From JAMIFN01 sp964544605 (GTDB lineage: Bacteria > Pseudomonadota > Gammaproteobacteria > Burkholderiales > Burkholderiaceae_C): DNA of 48,169 nt. Numbering within the stretch: position 1 is the first letter of the stretch; each line of letters opens with the position of its first letter. The stretch covers positions 1 through 48,169 of the forward strand of contig CAZJBX010000022.1 of the NCBI GenBank assembly GCA_964544605.1, given 5' to 3'. Both the position numbers and the translations under genes were made by a program. The notes under the pieces were generated by a model. The model had not been told where the DNA came from. It was given only the letters and a program-made list of their open reading frames with translations, and ran no database searches. Below, piece by piece: positions 1-8,725 of the stretch.

Positions 1-1863
1 CCCACCATTTTGGCCACCTTCACCGTGATTGCGGCGCTGCTGCCCATGGCCTTTGTCTCTGGCCTCATGGGGCCGTATATGAGCCCCATTCCCATCAACG
101 CCTCTATGGGCATGGTGCTCTCGCTCATCATTGCTTTTGTCATTACGCCTTGGATGGGCCTGCACCTGCTGCGCCACCACGGCAGTGGTGAAAACGCTGA
201 AGTCGCAGGCGCTGAGGTGGAAGCCTCGCCCAAGCTCAAGCGCTTTTTCGATCGCATCATGCGCCCCTTTTTGGACGAGAAAACAGGCCGCCGCAGCCGC
301 CACCTGCTGTATTTGGGCGTGCTGGTGCTGATTGCCCTGTCCGTCTCTTTGGCGGGCGTGAAGCTGGTGGTGCTGAAAATGCTGCCCTTTGACAACAAAT
401 CCGAATTCCAAGTGGTGCTGGACATGCCCGAAGGCACGCCACTGGAAGAAACCGCCGCTGTGCTGCATGAAATGGCCGCGCATTTGGCCCAAGTGCCCGA
501 AGTCACACACTACCAAGCCTATGCGGGCACGGCCGCGCCCATCAACTTCAACGGCTTGGTGCGCCAATACGATTTGCGTGCCGACAGCCAGCAAGGTGAT
601 TTGCAAATCAATTTGGTCGATAAGAGCCAACGCAAACGCCAAAGCCACCAAATTGCCGCCAGCGTGATTGCCGATTTGCAGGCCATTGCCGTGCAGCGCG
701 GCGCGCGTGTAAAGGTGGTGGAAGTGCCGCCGGGCCCGCCTGTGATGTCGCCTTTGGTGGCTGAAATCTACGGCCCCGACGAGGCTGGCCGCCGCCAAGT
801 GGCGCAGGCCGTGCGTGAGGTGTTTGAGGCCACACCTGACATCCACGCCGTGGACGACAGCCTCACGGCCTCCGCGCCGCAAGAGCGCCTCATCATTGAC
901 CGCAACAAAGCCGCGCTGCTGGGCGTGGCGCCACAGCAAATTGCCGCCACTTTGCGCATGGCCTTGAGCGGGCTGGATGTCTCCTCCCTCATGAGCAGCG
1001 ACGCGCGCGTCAACATCCCCGTGCGCTTGGCCCTACCGCCGCACAGCCGCAGCGATTTGCAAACCGCGCTGCGTCTGACTGTGCCCGCGCAAGATGGCCG
1101 CGCCATCCCGCTGTCTGAGCTGGTGCAGGTGCAAGCGGAAAAACGCGATGCCGTTTACCACCACAAAGACCTCATGCCCGTGAGCTATGTCTATGGCGAT
1201 ATGGCAGGCCAGCTCGACAGCCCGCTCTACGGCATGTTTGCCATGCGCAGCGCCATCAGCGACATTGCCCTGCCCCAAGGCGGCGAGCTGGGCGAATACT
1301 TCATCTCGCAGCCCGACGACCCCTACCGCCAATACGCCATGAAGTGGGACGGCGAGTGGCAAATCACTTACGAAACCTTCCGCGACATGGGCTTGGCCTA
1401 TGCCGTGGGCATGATTTTGATTTACCTCTTGGTCGTGGCCGAGTTTGGCTCCTACAGCGTGCCATTGGTCATCATGGCGCCGATTCCGCTCACCATCATT
1501 GGCGTCATGCCCGGCCACGCCCTGCTGGGGGCGCACTTCACCGCCACCTCCATGATTGGCATGATTGCGCTGGCGGGCATCATCGTGCGCAACTCCATCT
1601 TGCTGGTGGACTTCATCAAGCTCAAAGTGGGTGAGGGCATACCCTTGGCCGATGCCGTAGTCGCTGCTGCTGTGGCCCGTACCAAGCCCATTGTGCTCAC
1701 TGGCGTGGCGGCCATGTTGGGGGCTTTCTTCATCCTAGACGACCCCATTTTTAACGGCCTCGCCATCTCCCTCATCTTTGGCATTTTGGTCAGCACCATG
1801 CTCACCTTGGTGCTCATTCCCCTGCTCTACTACGCTTTGCAAAAGCGCCAAGGGCAGGCGTAA
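1..1863 (+). CDS. RND-family efflux permease, C-terminal part (5' end outside window)
   Basis: This is the last 620 residues of an inner-membrane resistance-nodulation-division transporter, which exports substrates across the envelope using the proton gradient, normally with a periplasmic adaptor and an outer-membrane channel. The reading frame is open from the first base, so the start lies upstream of the window. Visible parts are a membrane segment block at the beginning (LLPMAFVSGLMGPYMSPIPI), a periplasmic porter domain of roughly 330 residues, and a second membrane block near the end that includes the typical MIALAGIIVRNSILLVDF segment and a final LVLIPLLYY helix. RND permeases usually have about 1,030-1,080 residues, so a little over half is present. 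Substrate cannot be told from the sequence; the partner genes would lie to the left. The family call is firm, the subfamily is not. Confidence 0.9.
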   Translation, partial: PTILATFTVIAALLPMAFVSGLMGPYMSPIPINASMGMVLSLIIAFVITPWMGLHLLRHHGSGENAEVAGAEVEASPKLKRFFDRIMRPFLDEKTGRRSRHLLYLGVLVLIALSVSLAGVKLVVLKMLPFDNKSEFQVVLDMPEGTPLEETAAVLHEMAAHLAQVPEVTHYQAYAGTAAPINFNGLVRQYDLRADSQQGDLQINLVDKSQRKRQSHQIAASVIADLQAIAVQRGARVKVVEVPPGPPVMSPLVAEIYGPDEAGRRQVAQAVREVFEATPDIHAVDDSLTASAPQERLIIDRNKAALLGVAPQQIAATLRMALSGLDVSSLMSSDARVNIPVRLALPPHSRSDLQTALRLTVPAQDGRAIPLSELVQVQAEKRDAVYHHKDLMPVSYVYGDMAGQLDSPLYGMFAMRSAISDIALPQGGELGEYFISQPDDPYRQYAMKWDGEWQITYETFRDMGLAYAVGMILIYLLVVAEFGSYSVPLVIMAPIPLTIIGVMPGHALLGAHFTATSMIGMIALAGIIVRNSILLVDFIKLKVGEGIPLADAVVAAAVARTKPIVLTGVAAMLGAFFILDDPIFNGLAISLIFGILVSTMLTLVLIPLLYYALQKRQGQA

Positions 1864-1893
1864 ACTTGGGCCTTTTTCAAGACTGGATTACTC

Positions 1894-2019
1894 ATGCGTT
1901 TGCTGCTTCACTCCCTTTTGATGGCCTTGAGCTTGCAACTGGCCGCCTGCAACACCATTGCTGGTGTGGGCAAAGACCTTGAATCGGGCGGGCAAAAAAT
2001 ACAAAAAGCCGCCAAGTAA
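1894..2019 (+). CDS. entericidin-like small lipoprotein
   Basis: A 41-residue protein with a short hydrophobic signal sequence ending in LQLAAC, a lipobox whose cysteine (C19) would be lipidated by Lgt and become the mature N-terminus. The remainder, CNTIAGVGKDLESGGQKIQ, closely follows the entericidin A/B pattern (CNT-x-AGxGKD-x-x-x-GG). Family members are tiny membrane lipoproteins often linked to stationary phase or stress; their exact role is poorly defined. It follows the RND permease by 30 bases on the same strand and might be co-transcribed with it. No strong Shine-Dalgarno sequence is seen before the ATG. Very short, but the lipobox plus the characteristic GKD/GG pattern make it believable. 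Confidence 0.8.
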   Translation: MRLLLHSLLMALSLQLAACNTIAGVGKDLESGGQKIQKAAK

Positions 2020-2056
2020 AGCGGCCCCAGGCGCTCTAAGCCCAGCGAAGATGCGT

Positions 2057-2062
2057 TAAAAT
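2057..2062 (+). promoter_or_regulatory. possible -10 element upstream of carB
   Basis: TAAAAT matches five of six bases of the sigma-70 -10 consensus and lies about 50 bases before the leader hairpin and 148 bases before the carB start. No convincing -35 is seen, so this is only a candidate. Confidence 0.3.
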
Positions 2063-2112
2063 TGGGCGCTTTCGCACGGCCAGCCCTTACCCAAGGCATT
2101 TGGCCCTGCTGC

Positions 2113-2148
2113 AAAGCTGCGCACCCCCATCAGGGTCGCAGCTTTTTT
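2113..2148 (+). terminator. intrinsic-terminator-like hairpin in the carB leader
   Basis: AAAGCTGCG (2113-2121) pairs perfectly with CGCAGCTTT (2137-2145), and an inner ACCC/GGGT pairing is possible in the loop. A run of six T (2143-2148) follows. It sits 57 bases before the carB ATG. It may simply end transcription from the upstream gene, or it may be an attenuator within the carB leader. Confidence 0.7.
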
Positions 2149-2204
2149 CATATCTGCACCTCAGCACCTACACAACAAACGCACACACATCACGGACGAT
2201 CACC

Positions 2205-5200
2205 ATGGCAAAAAGAACCGACCTCAAAAGCATCCTCATCATTGGCGCTGGCCCCATCATCATTGGCCAAGCTTGCGAATTCGACTACTCAGGCGTGCAA
2301 GCCTGTAAAGCCCTGCGAGAGGAAGGCTATAAGGTCATTTTGATCAACTCCAACCCCGCCACCATCATGACCGACCCCGACACGGCGGATGTGACCTATA
2401 TCGAGCCCATCACTTGGCCCACGGTGGAAAAAATCATTGCCAAAGAGCGCCCCGATGCCATCTTGCCCACCATGGGCGGGCAAACGGCGCTCAACTGCGC
2501 CCTCGACCTCTGGCGCAATGGCGTATTGAACAAATACAAAGGCGCGGCCACCAATAAGCCGATTGAAATCATTGGCGTGCGCCCCGAGTCCATCGACATG
2601 GCCGAAGACCGCCAAAAGTTCAAAGACGCCATGACCCGCATCGGCCTTGAATCGGCCCGCTCAGGCACGGCCCACAGCATGGACGAAGCCTGGGAAGTGC
2701 AAAAGCGCGTGGGCTTTCCCACCATCATCCGCCCCAGCTTCACCTTGGGCGGCACAGGCGGCGGCATTGCCTACAACGCCGAAGAATTTGAAACCATTTG
2801 CAAGCGCGGCCTTGAGGCTTCCCCCACCAACGAGCTGCTGATTGAAGAATCACTTTTGGGCTGGAAAGAGATTGAGATGGAAGTCGTGCGCGACCAAGCC
2901 GACAACTGCATCATCATCTGCTCCATTGAAAACCTCGACCCCATGGGCGTGCACACGGGCGACTCCATCACCGTGGCCCCAGCGCAGACCCTGAGCGCGC
3001 CCGAATACGCCGTCATGAAAGAGGCCAGCATGGCCATCCTGCGCGAGATTGGCGTCAACAGCGGCGGCTCCAATGTGCAGCTGGCCATCAACCCTGCCGA
3101 TGGCCGCCAAGTCATCATCGAGATGAACCCCCGCGTCTCGCGCTCCTCGGCGCTGGCCTCTAAAGCCACGGGCTTCCCCATCGCGCGCGTGTCCGCCAAG
3201 CTGGCCGTGGGCTACACCTTGGCCGAGCTGAGCAATGAAATTTTGGGCGGCCAAACGCCTGCGGCTTTTGAGCCTTCGATTGACTATGTCGTCACCAAAA
3301 TCCCGCGTTTTGCCTTTGAAAAATTCCCTGGCGCAGACAGCCGCCTGACCACACAAATGAAGTCTGTGGGCGAAGTCATGGCCATGGGCCGCAGCTTCCA
3401 AGAGTCCTTCCAAAAAGCCCTGCGCGGCCTTGAGGTCGGCGTGGACGGCATGAACGAAAAAACCCAAGACCGCGAGCTGCTGCAAAAGGCGCTGGGCGAG
3501 CCCGGCCCTGAGCGCATTTGGTTTGTCGGCGATGCCTTTGCCGCAGGCTGGACTTTGGACGAGGTGCATGACCTGACGAAAATCGACCCGTGGTTTTTGG
3601 CGCAAATTGAAAACATTGTGCGCATTGAGCTGGAGCTTGATGAGGTCGCCAAGGCCGAAGGCGACAAAGCCCTGCACAGCCTGAGCGCGGCGCAACTGCG
3701 TGCCCTCAAGCAAAAAGGCTTTTCTGACCGCCGCCTAGCCAAACTGCTGCACACCGACGAGCACGCCGTGCGCGGCCAACGCCATGCCTTAGGCGTGCGC
3801 CCCGTGTACAAGCGCGTGGACACTTGCGCCGCAGAATTTGCCGCTGAAAAAGCCTATCTTTACTCCTCTTACGACGAGGAATGCGAAGCGCGCCCCAGCG
3901 ACAAGAAAAAAATCATGGTGCTCGGCGGCGGCCCCAACCGCATTGGCCAAGGCATTGAGTTCGACTACTGCTGCGTGCACGCCGCACTCGCCATGCGCGA
4001 AGATGGTTACGAAACCATCATGGTCAACTGCAACCCCGAAACGGTTTCCACCGACTACGACACCTCAGACCGCCTCTATTTCGAGCCTCTGACGCTGGAA
4101 GATGTGCTGGAAATCGTGGCCCTAGAAAAACCCGAAGGCGTCATCGTGCAATACGGCGGCCAAACCCCGCTCAAGCTGGCGCTCGGCCTTGAGGCCGCAG
4201 GCGTGCCCATCATCGGCACCAGCCCCGACATGATTGACGCTGCCGAAGACCGCGAGCGCTTCCAGCAATTGCTCAACAAGCTCGGCCTGCGCCAGCCGCC
4301 CAATGCCACCGCCCGCACCGAGGAAGAAGCCAAAGAAAAAGCGCAAACCCTGGGCTACCCCTTGGTCGTTCGCCCCAGCTATGTGCTGGGTGGCCGCGCC
4401 ATGGAAATCGTGCACGAGCAAAGCGATTTGGAGCGCTATATGCGCGAGGCGGTGCAAGTCTCCAACGACTCGCCCGTGCTGCTCGACCGCTTCCTCAACC
4501 AAGCCACCGAATGCGATGTGGATTGCGTGCGCGATGCCGAAGGCAATGTGTACATTGGCGGCGTGATGGAGCACATCGAGCAAGCGGGCGTGCACTCGGG
4601 CGACTCCGCCTGCTCACTGCCTGCCTACTCCCTCAGCGCCGACACCGTGGCCGAAATCAAGCGCCAAACCGCCGCCATGGCCGAAGCCCTGAATGTGGTG
4701 GGCCTGATGAATGTGCAGTTCGCCATCCCCGAAGTTGATGGCCAAGATGTGATTTATGTGCTGGAAGTCAACCCCCGCGCCAGCCGCACCGTGCCCTTTG
4801 TCAGCAAAGCCACAGGCGTGCAATTGGCCAAAGTGGCCGCGCGTTGCATGGCCGGCCAAAGCCTGACCAGCCAAGGCGTGGGCCAAGAGCTCACCCTGCC
4901 CTATTACTGCGTCAAAGAGGCCGTTTTCCCCTTCATCAAATTCCCTGGCGTGGATCCCATCCTCGGCCCAGAGATGAAGTCCACGGGTGAGGTCATGGGC
5001 GTGGCCCAAACCTTTGGCGAAGCCTTTGTCAAAGCGCAATTGGGCGCAGGTGAAGTGCTGCCCAAACCCGAGGACGGCAAAATCTTCCTCACCGTGAAAA
5101 ACGACGACAAACCCGGCGCCATTGAGCTGGCCCGCACCCTGCACGACATGGGCTTTGCCATCGTCGCCACCAAGGGCACGGCCGCAGCCATCAACGCCGC

Positions 5201-5486
5201 CGGCATCCCTTGCGAGCGCATCAACAAAGTGGCCGAAGGCCGCCCCCACATTGTCGATGCCATCAAAAACGGTGAAATTTGCTTGGTCATCAACACCGTG
5301 GAAGAGCGCCGCAACGCCATTGTGGACAGCCGTGAAATCCGCACCAGCGCCCTGCGCTCAGGCGTGCTCACCTTCACCACTTTGTTTGGCGCTGAGGCCG
5401 CCGTTGAAGGCATGCGTGCTGGGCAAGACCTGAGCGTGATTTCCGTGCAAGAGATGCAAGCGCAATTGCAAACGGCCCAAGCCTGA
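2205..5486 (+). CDS. carB: carbamoyl-phosphate synthase large subunit
   Basis: CarB makes carbamoyl phosphate from bicarbonate, ammonia (delivered by glutamine hydrolysis in CarA) and two ATP, feeding pyrimidine and arginine synthesis in the cytoplasm. The 1,093-residue protein shows the expected internal duplication: one ATP-grasp half starts at ILIIGAGPIIIGQACEFDYS and the second at IMVLGGGPNRIGQGIEFDY (about residue 570). The C-terminal MGS-like allosteric domain begins around KIFLTVKNDDKPGAIELA. Length is normal for the family (about 1,070-1,100). The ATG start giving MAKRTDLKSILIIGAG was chosen because it matches the family N-terminus; an in-frame TTG 105 bases upstream falls before the leader hairpin and is unlikely. 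carA is not next to it here, so the two subunits must be coordinated from separate loci. Confidence 0.98.
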   Translation: MAKRTDLKSILIIGAGPIIIGQACEFDYSGVQACKALREEGYKVILINSNPATIMTDPDTADVTYIEPITWPTVEKIIAKERPDAILPTMGGQTALNCALDLWRNGVLNKYKGAATNKPIEIIGVRPESIDMAEDRQKFKDAMTRIGLESARSGTAHSMDEAWEVQKRVGFPTIIRPSFTLGGTGGGIAYNAEEFETICKRGLEASPTNELLIEESLLGWKEIEMEVVRDQADNCIIICSIENLDPMGVHTGDSITVAPAQTLSAPEYAVMKEASMAILREIGVNSGGSNVQLAINPADGRQVIIEMNPRVSRSSALASKATGFPIARVSAKLAVGYTLAELSNEILGGQTPAAFEPSIDYVVTKIPRFAFEKFPGADSRLTTQMKSVGEVMAMGRSFQESFQKALRGLEVGVDGMNEKTQDRELLQKALGEPGPERIWFVGDAFAAGWTLDEVHDLTKIDPWFLAQIENIVRIELELDEVAKAEGDKALHSLSAAQLRALKQKGFSDRRLAKLLHTDEHAVRGQRHALGVRPVYKRVDTCAAEFAAEKAYLYSSYDEECEARPSDKKKIMVLGGGPNRIGQGIEFDYCCVHAALAMREDGYETIMVNCNPETVSTDYDTSDRLYFEPLTLEDVLEIVALEKPEGVIVQYGGQTPLKLALGLEAAGVPIIGTSPDMIDAAEDRERFQQLLNKLGLRQPPNATARTEEEAKEKAQTLGYPLVVRPSYVLGGRAMEIVHEQSDLERYMREAVQVSNDSPVLLDRFLNQATECDVDCVRDAEGNVYIGGVMEHIEQAGVHSGDSACSLPAYSLSADTVAEIKRQTAAMAEALNVVGLMNVQFAIPEVDGQDVIYVLEVNPRASRTVPFVSKATGVQLAKVAARCMAGQSLTSQGVGQELTLPYYCVKEAVFPFIKFPGVDPILGPEMKSTGEVMGVAQTFGEAFVKAQLGAGEVLPKPEDGKIFLTVKNDDKPGAIELARTLHDMGFAIVATKGTAAAINAAGIPCERINKVAEGRPHIVDAIKNGEICLVINTVEERRNAIVDSREIRTSALRSGVLTFTTLFGAEAAVEGMRAGQDLSVISVQEMQAQLQTAQA

Positions 5487-5523
5487 GCGCCCCCAACACT
5501 TGAGCCTGGGCTGGCCCATGTCA

Positions 5524-5543
5524 GCCTTGGCTTAAGCCAAGGC
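5524..5543. repeat. perfect 20-bp palindrome downstream of carB
   Basis: GCCTTGGCTT followed directly by its reverse complement AAGCCAAGGC, 38 bases after the carB stop. No T tract follows, so if it ends transcription it is not a classical intrinsic terminator. Confidence 0.6.
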
Positions 5544-5613
5544 GTTCTCAAGTGCGTCAATCATTCACATTTTCGCTAGGCCCCCAAGCCGCAATCATGA
5601 TAAGGTTTCGCTT

Positions 5614-6171
5614 ATGAAAGGCTGCTCCACTTCCCCCACTCTGCGCCAGCGCGCCCCGCTTTGGGCCGCGCTATTGGCTTTGTGCGCTTTGAGCTTTGGC
5701 GCTCAGGCACAGGTTTACCGCTGCCCCAATAACGAGTACACCAACGACCCCCACAAGGCCCGTGCACAAGGCTGTAAAACGCTGGAGGGCGGCAATATCA
5801 CCGTCATCCACGGTGATCGCTCGCAAGCCAATAGCCAAGCTGCACCCCGCCCCAGCAACCCCGCAGCGGGCAACAATGCCTATAACAACCCACCTCGGGC
5901 CAAGGCTGCGCCGCCACCTGCGGCCACCAGCAACGCCGCATCCAACAGCCGCAACGCCGAGGCCAAACGCATTTTGCAAGCCGAACTGGCCAAGGCCGAG
6001 CAAAAGCTCAGCGCCTTGCAAGCCGAATACAAAGGCGGCCAACCGGATCGCTTGGGCAATGAGCGCAACTACCAAAAGTATTTGGACCGCGTGGCCGAAA
6101 TGAAGTCTGAGATTGACCGCACGCAAAACGATGTTTCTGGCCTCAAACGCGAAATCAGCCGCCTGCCTTAA
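5614..6171 (+). CDS. secreted coiled-coil protein (DUF4124-like N-terminus)
   Basis: A 185-residue protein of unknown function. A signal peptide is clear: basic start, hydrophobic ALLALCALSFGAQAQ, likely cut after AQA. The mature protein begins with VYRCPNNEYTND and a second cysteine (GCKTLEGG), the pattern of short DUF4124-type domains common in beta- and gammaproteobacterial exported proteins. A low-complexity Ala/Pro/Asn linker follows, then a charged helical C-terminus (roughly residues 110-185, including AELAKAEQKLSALQAEY) that reads as a coiled coil. AAGG at 5602-5605 gives normal spacing to the ATG. It is convergent with hemL and separated from it by a shared terminator. Probably periplasmic; no enzymatic motif is visible. 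Confidence 0.75.
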   Translation: MKGCSTSPTLRQRAPLWAALLALCALSFGAQAQVYRCPNNEYTNDPHKARAQGCKTLEGGNITVIHGDRSQANSQAAPRPSNPAAGNNAYNNPPRAKAAPPPAATSNAASNSRNAEAKRILQAELAKAEQKLSALQAEYKGGQPDRLGNERNYQKYLDRVAEMKSEIDRTQNDVSGLKREISRLP

Positions 6172-6193
6172 ACCCCAGCACATGGCCCCCAAG

Positions 6194-6227
6194 AAAAAAC
6201 CGCCCTCTTTTTAAAGGGCGGTTTTTT
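6194..6227. terminator. bidirectional intrinsic terminator
   Basis: AAAAAACCGCCC (6194-6205) pairs with GGGCGGTTTTTT (6216-6227). The A and T runs on either side allow it to work for both the exported protein on the plus strand and hemL on the minus strand. Confidence 0.9.
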
Positions 6228-6253
6228 AATGACAAAGCAGAAACGGCTCGGAT

Positions 6254-7537
6254 TCACAAAGCGGCCATGACCTCATGCGCGGCGGCGATTGTGGCTTCCA
6301 AATCGGCCTCAGTATGGGCGGCGCTGACAAAGCCCGCCTCATACAAAGCGGGCGCAAAATACACGCCCTTGCCCAACATGCCGTGGTAGAAGCGGTTGAA
6401 CAAATCACCATCGGTGCGCATGACTTGGCTGTAGTTTTGCGGCAACTCGGGCAAAAAGAAAAAGCCGAACATACCGCCTTGGCTGTCGCTACAAAAAGGC
6501 AGACCCGCCGCCTTGGCCGCCGCCGTCAAGCCTTGCAACAAACGCTGGGTTTTGGCCGCCAAAGCATCGTAAAAACCAGGCTGCTGCACCAGCTCCAGCG
6601 TGGCCAAACCGCAGGCCGTGGCAATGGGGTTGCCGCTGAGTGTGCCCGCCTGATACACACCACCCAAGGGGGCCAAATGCGCCATGATGTCGCGGCTGGC
6701 ACCAAAGGCGGCCAGCGGCATACCGCCGCCAATCACCTTGCCAAACACCGAAATATCGGGCGTGATGCCGAGCACGGACTGGGCTCCGCCCAAAGCGACG
6801 CGGAAACCCGTCATCACCTCATCGCAAATGAGCAAAGCGCCGTGTGCCGTACACAGGCTGCGGCAAGCGCCAATGAACTCGGCACTGGGGCGCACAAAGT
6901 TCATATTGCCCGCAATCGGCTCAATGATGAGGCCAGCGATATCTGCGCCGTATTCAGCAAAAGCCGCTTGCAAAGCCGCCACATTGTTGTATTCCAGCAC
7001 CAGCGTATCTTGCGCCACGGCCTCCGTCACACCCGCACTGGTGGGGTGGCCAAAGGTGGCCAAGCCCGAACCCGCCTTCACCAGCAGGCTATCTGAATGG
7101 CCGTGGTAGCAGCCCTCAAACTTCAGCAGCAGTTTGCGGCCTGTATAGCCGCGTGCCAAGCGGATGGCGCTCATGGTGGCCTCTGTGCCTGAGCTGACCA
7201 GACGCAGCATCTCAATCGAAGGCACCAGCGCAATGATGCGCTCGGCCAGCTCAACCTCGCGCTCGGTGGGCGCGCCGAAAGAAAAGCCCTCTTGCAAAGC
7301 CGCCTGCACCTTGGCCAGCACCTCGGGGTGGCCGTGGCCCAAAATCATCGGCCCCCAAGAGCCGATGTAATCGATATAGCGCTGGCCTTCGACATCCCAA
7401 AAGTAAGCGCCTTGGGCGCGTTGCACAAAGCGGGGCACGCCACCCACGGCGCGAAAGGCCCGCACGGGCGAGTTCACCCCGCCAGGGATGCTGCGCGCTG
7501 CGCGCTGAAAAAGGCTCTCGTTGCTTAGTTGTTCCAT
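6254..7537 (-). CDS. hemL: glutamate-1-semialdehyde 2,1-aminomutase
   Basis: HemL converts glutamate-1-semialdehyde to 5-aminolevulinate, the committed precursor of heme and other tetrapyrroles in the C5 pathway; it is a PLP-dependent class III aminotransferase. The 427-residue protein has the family length. The PLP lysine is K267 in DISVFGKVIGGGMP, and the cofactor region SSGTEATMSAIRLARG and the LLICDEVMTGFR segment are intact. The start giving MEQLSNESLFQRAARSIPGG fits the family N-terminus; a 40-residue in-frame upstream extension looks unlike HemL and is rejected. It is divergent from the rubredoxin gene, with which it shares a roughly 120-base promoter region. Confidence 0.97.
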   Translation of the reverse strand: MEQLSNESLFQRAARSIPGGVNSPVRAFRAVGGVPRFVQRAQGAYFWDVEGQRYIDYIGSWGPMILGHGHPEVLAKVQAALQEGFSFGAPTEREVELAERIIALVPSIEMLRLVSSGTEATMSAIRLARGYTGRKLLLKFEGCYHGHSDSLLVKAGSGLATFGHPTSAGVTEAVAQDTLVLEYNNVAALQAAFAEYGADIAGLIIEPIAGNMNFVRPSAEFIGACRSLCTAHGALLICDEVMTGFRVALGGAQSVLGITPDISVFGKVIGGGMPLAAFGASRDIMAHLAPLGGVYQAGTLSGNPIATACGLATLELVQQPGFYDALAAKTQRLLQGLTAAAKAAGLPFCSDSQGGMFGFFFLPELPQNYSQVMRTDGDLFNRFYHGMLGKGVYFAPALYEAGFVSAAHTEADLEATIAAAHEVMAAL

Positions 7538-7655
7538 AGAATGCAGGGTATATTTATGGGCACACTGTGCGCTAGGGCCACGAGCTGGCCTGAGCGCGAC
7601 GGGGCCAAGGCCCCACACCCGATCACAAAACAACCATTTTATGAGGAGTCTCCCC

Positions 7656-7838
7656 ATGAGCAGTACCGATGCACCAAAGACCTTGATTTGCCTGATTTGT
7701 GGCTGGATTTACGATGAATCACAAGGCGATAGCGACTCTGGCATTCCCGCTGGTACCAAATGGGAAGATGTACCCCTGAACTGGGTCTGCCCTGAATGCG
7801 GCGCCCGCAAAGAAGATTTTGAAATGGTTGAAATCTAA
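7656..7838 (+). CDS. rubredoxin
   Basis: A 60-residue one-iron electron carrier. Two CxxC-type knuckles that bind the iron are present: CLICGWIYDE near the start and CPECGARKEDF near the end, spaced as in rubredoxins, with the conserved core PAGTKWEDVPLNWVCPECG. Rubredoxins pass electrons to alkane hydroxylases, superoxide reductases or other redox enzymes; the partner here is unknown because no such enzyme is adjacent. The ATG at 7656 is preceded by AGGAG (7643-7647) at good spacing; an in-frame ATG 15 bases earlier overlaps that site and is less likely. It lies directly before the pil chemosensory operon, an arrangement seen in other betaproteobacteria. Confidence 0.95.
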   Translation: MSSTDAPKTLICLICGWIYDESQGDSDSGIPAGTKWEDVPLNWVCPECGARKEDFEMVEI

Positions 7839-7930
7839 GGCCGCGCACTGGCGCAGCCCAACACTCTCTTGCCCCATGCAGTCAAACAGGGCAAACACAC
7901 GAGCCACCCCCACCCCACAAGGAGCACGGC

Positions 7931-8323
7931 GTGACAGCAGCATCCGGATTCAAAGTCTTGGTCATTGACGACAGCAACACCATCAGACGCAGCGCGGAAA
8001 TCTTCCTCAAACAAGGCGGCCACGAGGTTTTATTGGCCGAAGACGGCTTTGATGCCCTCTCCAAAGTCAATGACTTCCAGCCCCATCTGATTTTTTGCGA
8101 CATTCTGATGCCGCGCTTGGATGGCTACCAAACCTGCGCCATCATCAAACGCAACCAGCGCTTTTCTGGCACGCCCGTCATCATGCTGTCATCCAAAGAC
8201 GGCGTGTTTGACAAGGCCCGTGGCCGCATGGTCGGCTCAGACGAATACCTCACCAAACCCTTTACCAAAGATCAGTTGCTCCAAGCCGTTCAGCAGTTTG
8301 GCAAACAAGGAGAATCAATATGA
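7931..8323 (+). CDS. pilG: twitching motility response regulator PilG
   Basis: A single-domain CheY-like receiver of 130 residues. The acidic pocket (VLVIDDSNTIRR, D13-D14), the phosphorylated aspartate D57 in HLIFCDILMPRLDG, and the conserved lysine in YLTKPFTKDQL are all present. In the Pil-Chp system of Pseudomonas aeruginosa, PilG receives phosphate from the ChpA kinase and promotes pilus extension and cAMP signalling; that role is inferred here from order and similarity. The start is GTG with AAGGAG six bases upstream. The stop codon overlaps the pilH start by four bases (ATGA), implying translational coupling. First gene of the operon. Confidence 0.93.
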   Translation: MTAASGFKVLVIDDSNTIRRSAEIFLKQGGHEVLLAEDGFDALSKVNDFQPHLIFCDILMPRLDGYQTCAIIKRNQRFSGTPVIMLSSKDGVFDKARGRMVGSDEYLTKPFTKDQLLQAVQQFGKQGESI

Positions 8324-8688
8324 GCATACAAACCGTTCTTGTCGTGGATGACTCAAAAACCGAACAAATGCACATCAGCGAAATTTTGAAGAAAAACGGC
8401 ATTCAGGTGCAAACCGCCAGCAATGCCGAAGAGTGTATGCAGCGCTTGAGTGAGGTCAAGCCCGATTTGATTTTGATGGATGTGGTCATGCCCGGGCAAA
8501 ATGGCTTTCAGCTCACCCGGGCCATCACGCGCAACCCTGCGTATGCCGATTTGCCCATCATCATGTGCACCAGCAAAAACCAAGAGACCGATCGTGTTTG
8601 GGCCATGCGCCAAGGCGCGCGCGACTATGTCACCAAGCCTGTACAAGAGGCTTTGCTGATGGAAAAAATCCGCGCTGTCACCCCTTGA
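8320..8688 (+). CDS. pilH: twitching motility response regulator PilH
   Basis: A second stand-alone receiver domain, 122 residues. The acidic pair is in VLVVDDSKTEQM, the phospho-acceptor is D54 in ILMDVVMPGQNG, and the switch lysine is in DYVTKPVQEALL. In characterised Pil-Chp systems PilH tends to oppose PilG and may act as a phosphate sink or favour retraction. The ATG overlaps the pilG stop. The two paralogues share only moderate similarity, as in other species, so this is the normal gene pair and not a recent duplication. Confidence 0.92.
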   Translation: MSIQTVLVVDDSKTEQMHISEILKKNGIQVQTASNAEECMQRLSEVKPDLILMDVVMPGQNGFQLTRAITRNPAYADLPIIMCTSKNQETDRVWAMRQGARDYVTKPVQEALLMEKIRAVTP

Positions 8689-8725
8689 TCCCCCCTGACA
8701 CGAAGCGAAGCTAAGGACAAGCAGC

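Noticed and set aside
2100..2204. A TTG start giving carB a 35-residue extension
   Set aside because: The extension is translated from the terminator-like leader and does not resemble CarB N-termini.
7538..7657. A 40-residue N-terminal extension of hemL
   Set aside because: The family N-terminus fits the ATG at 7537; the extension would read through the shared promoter region.
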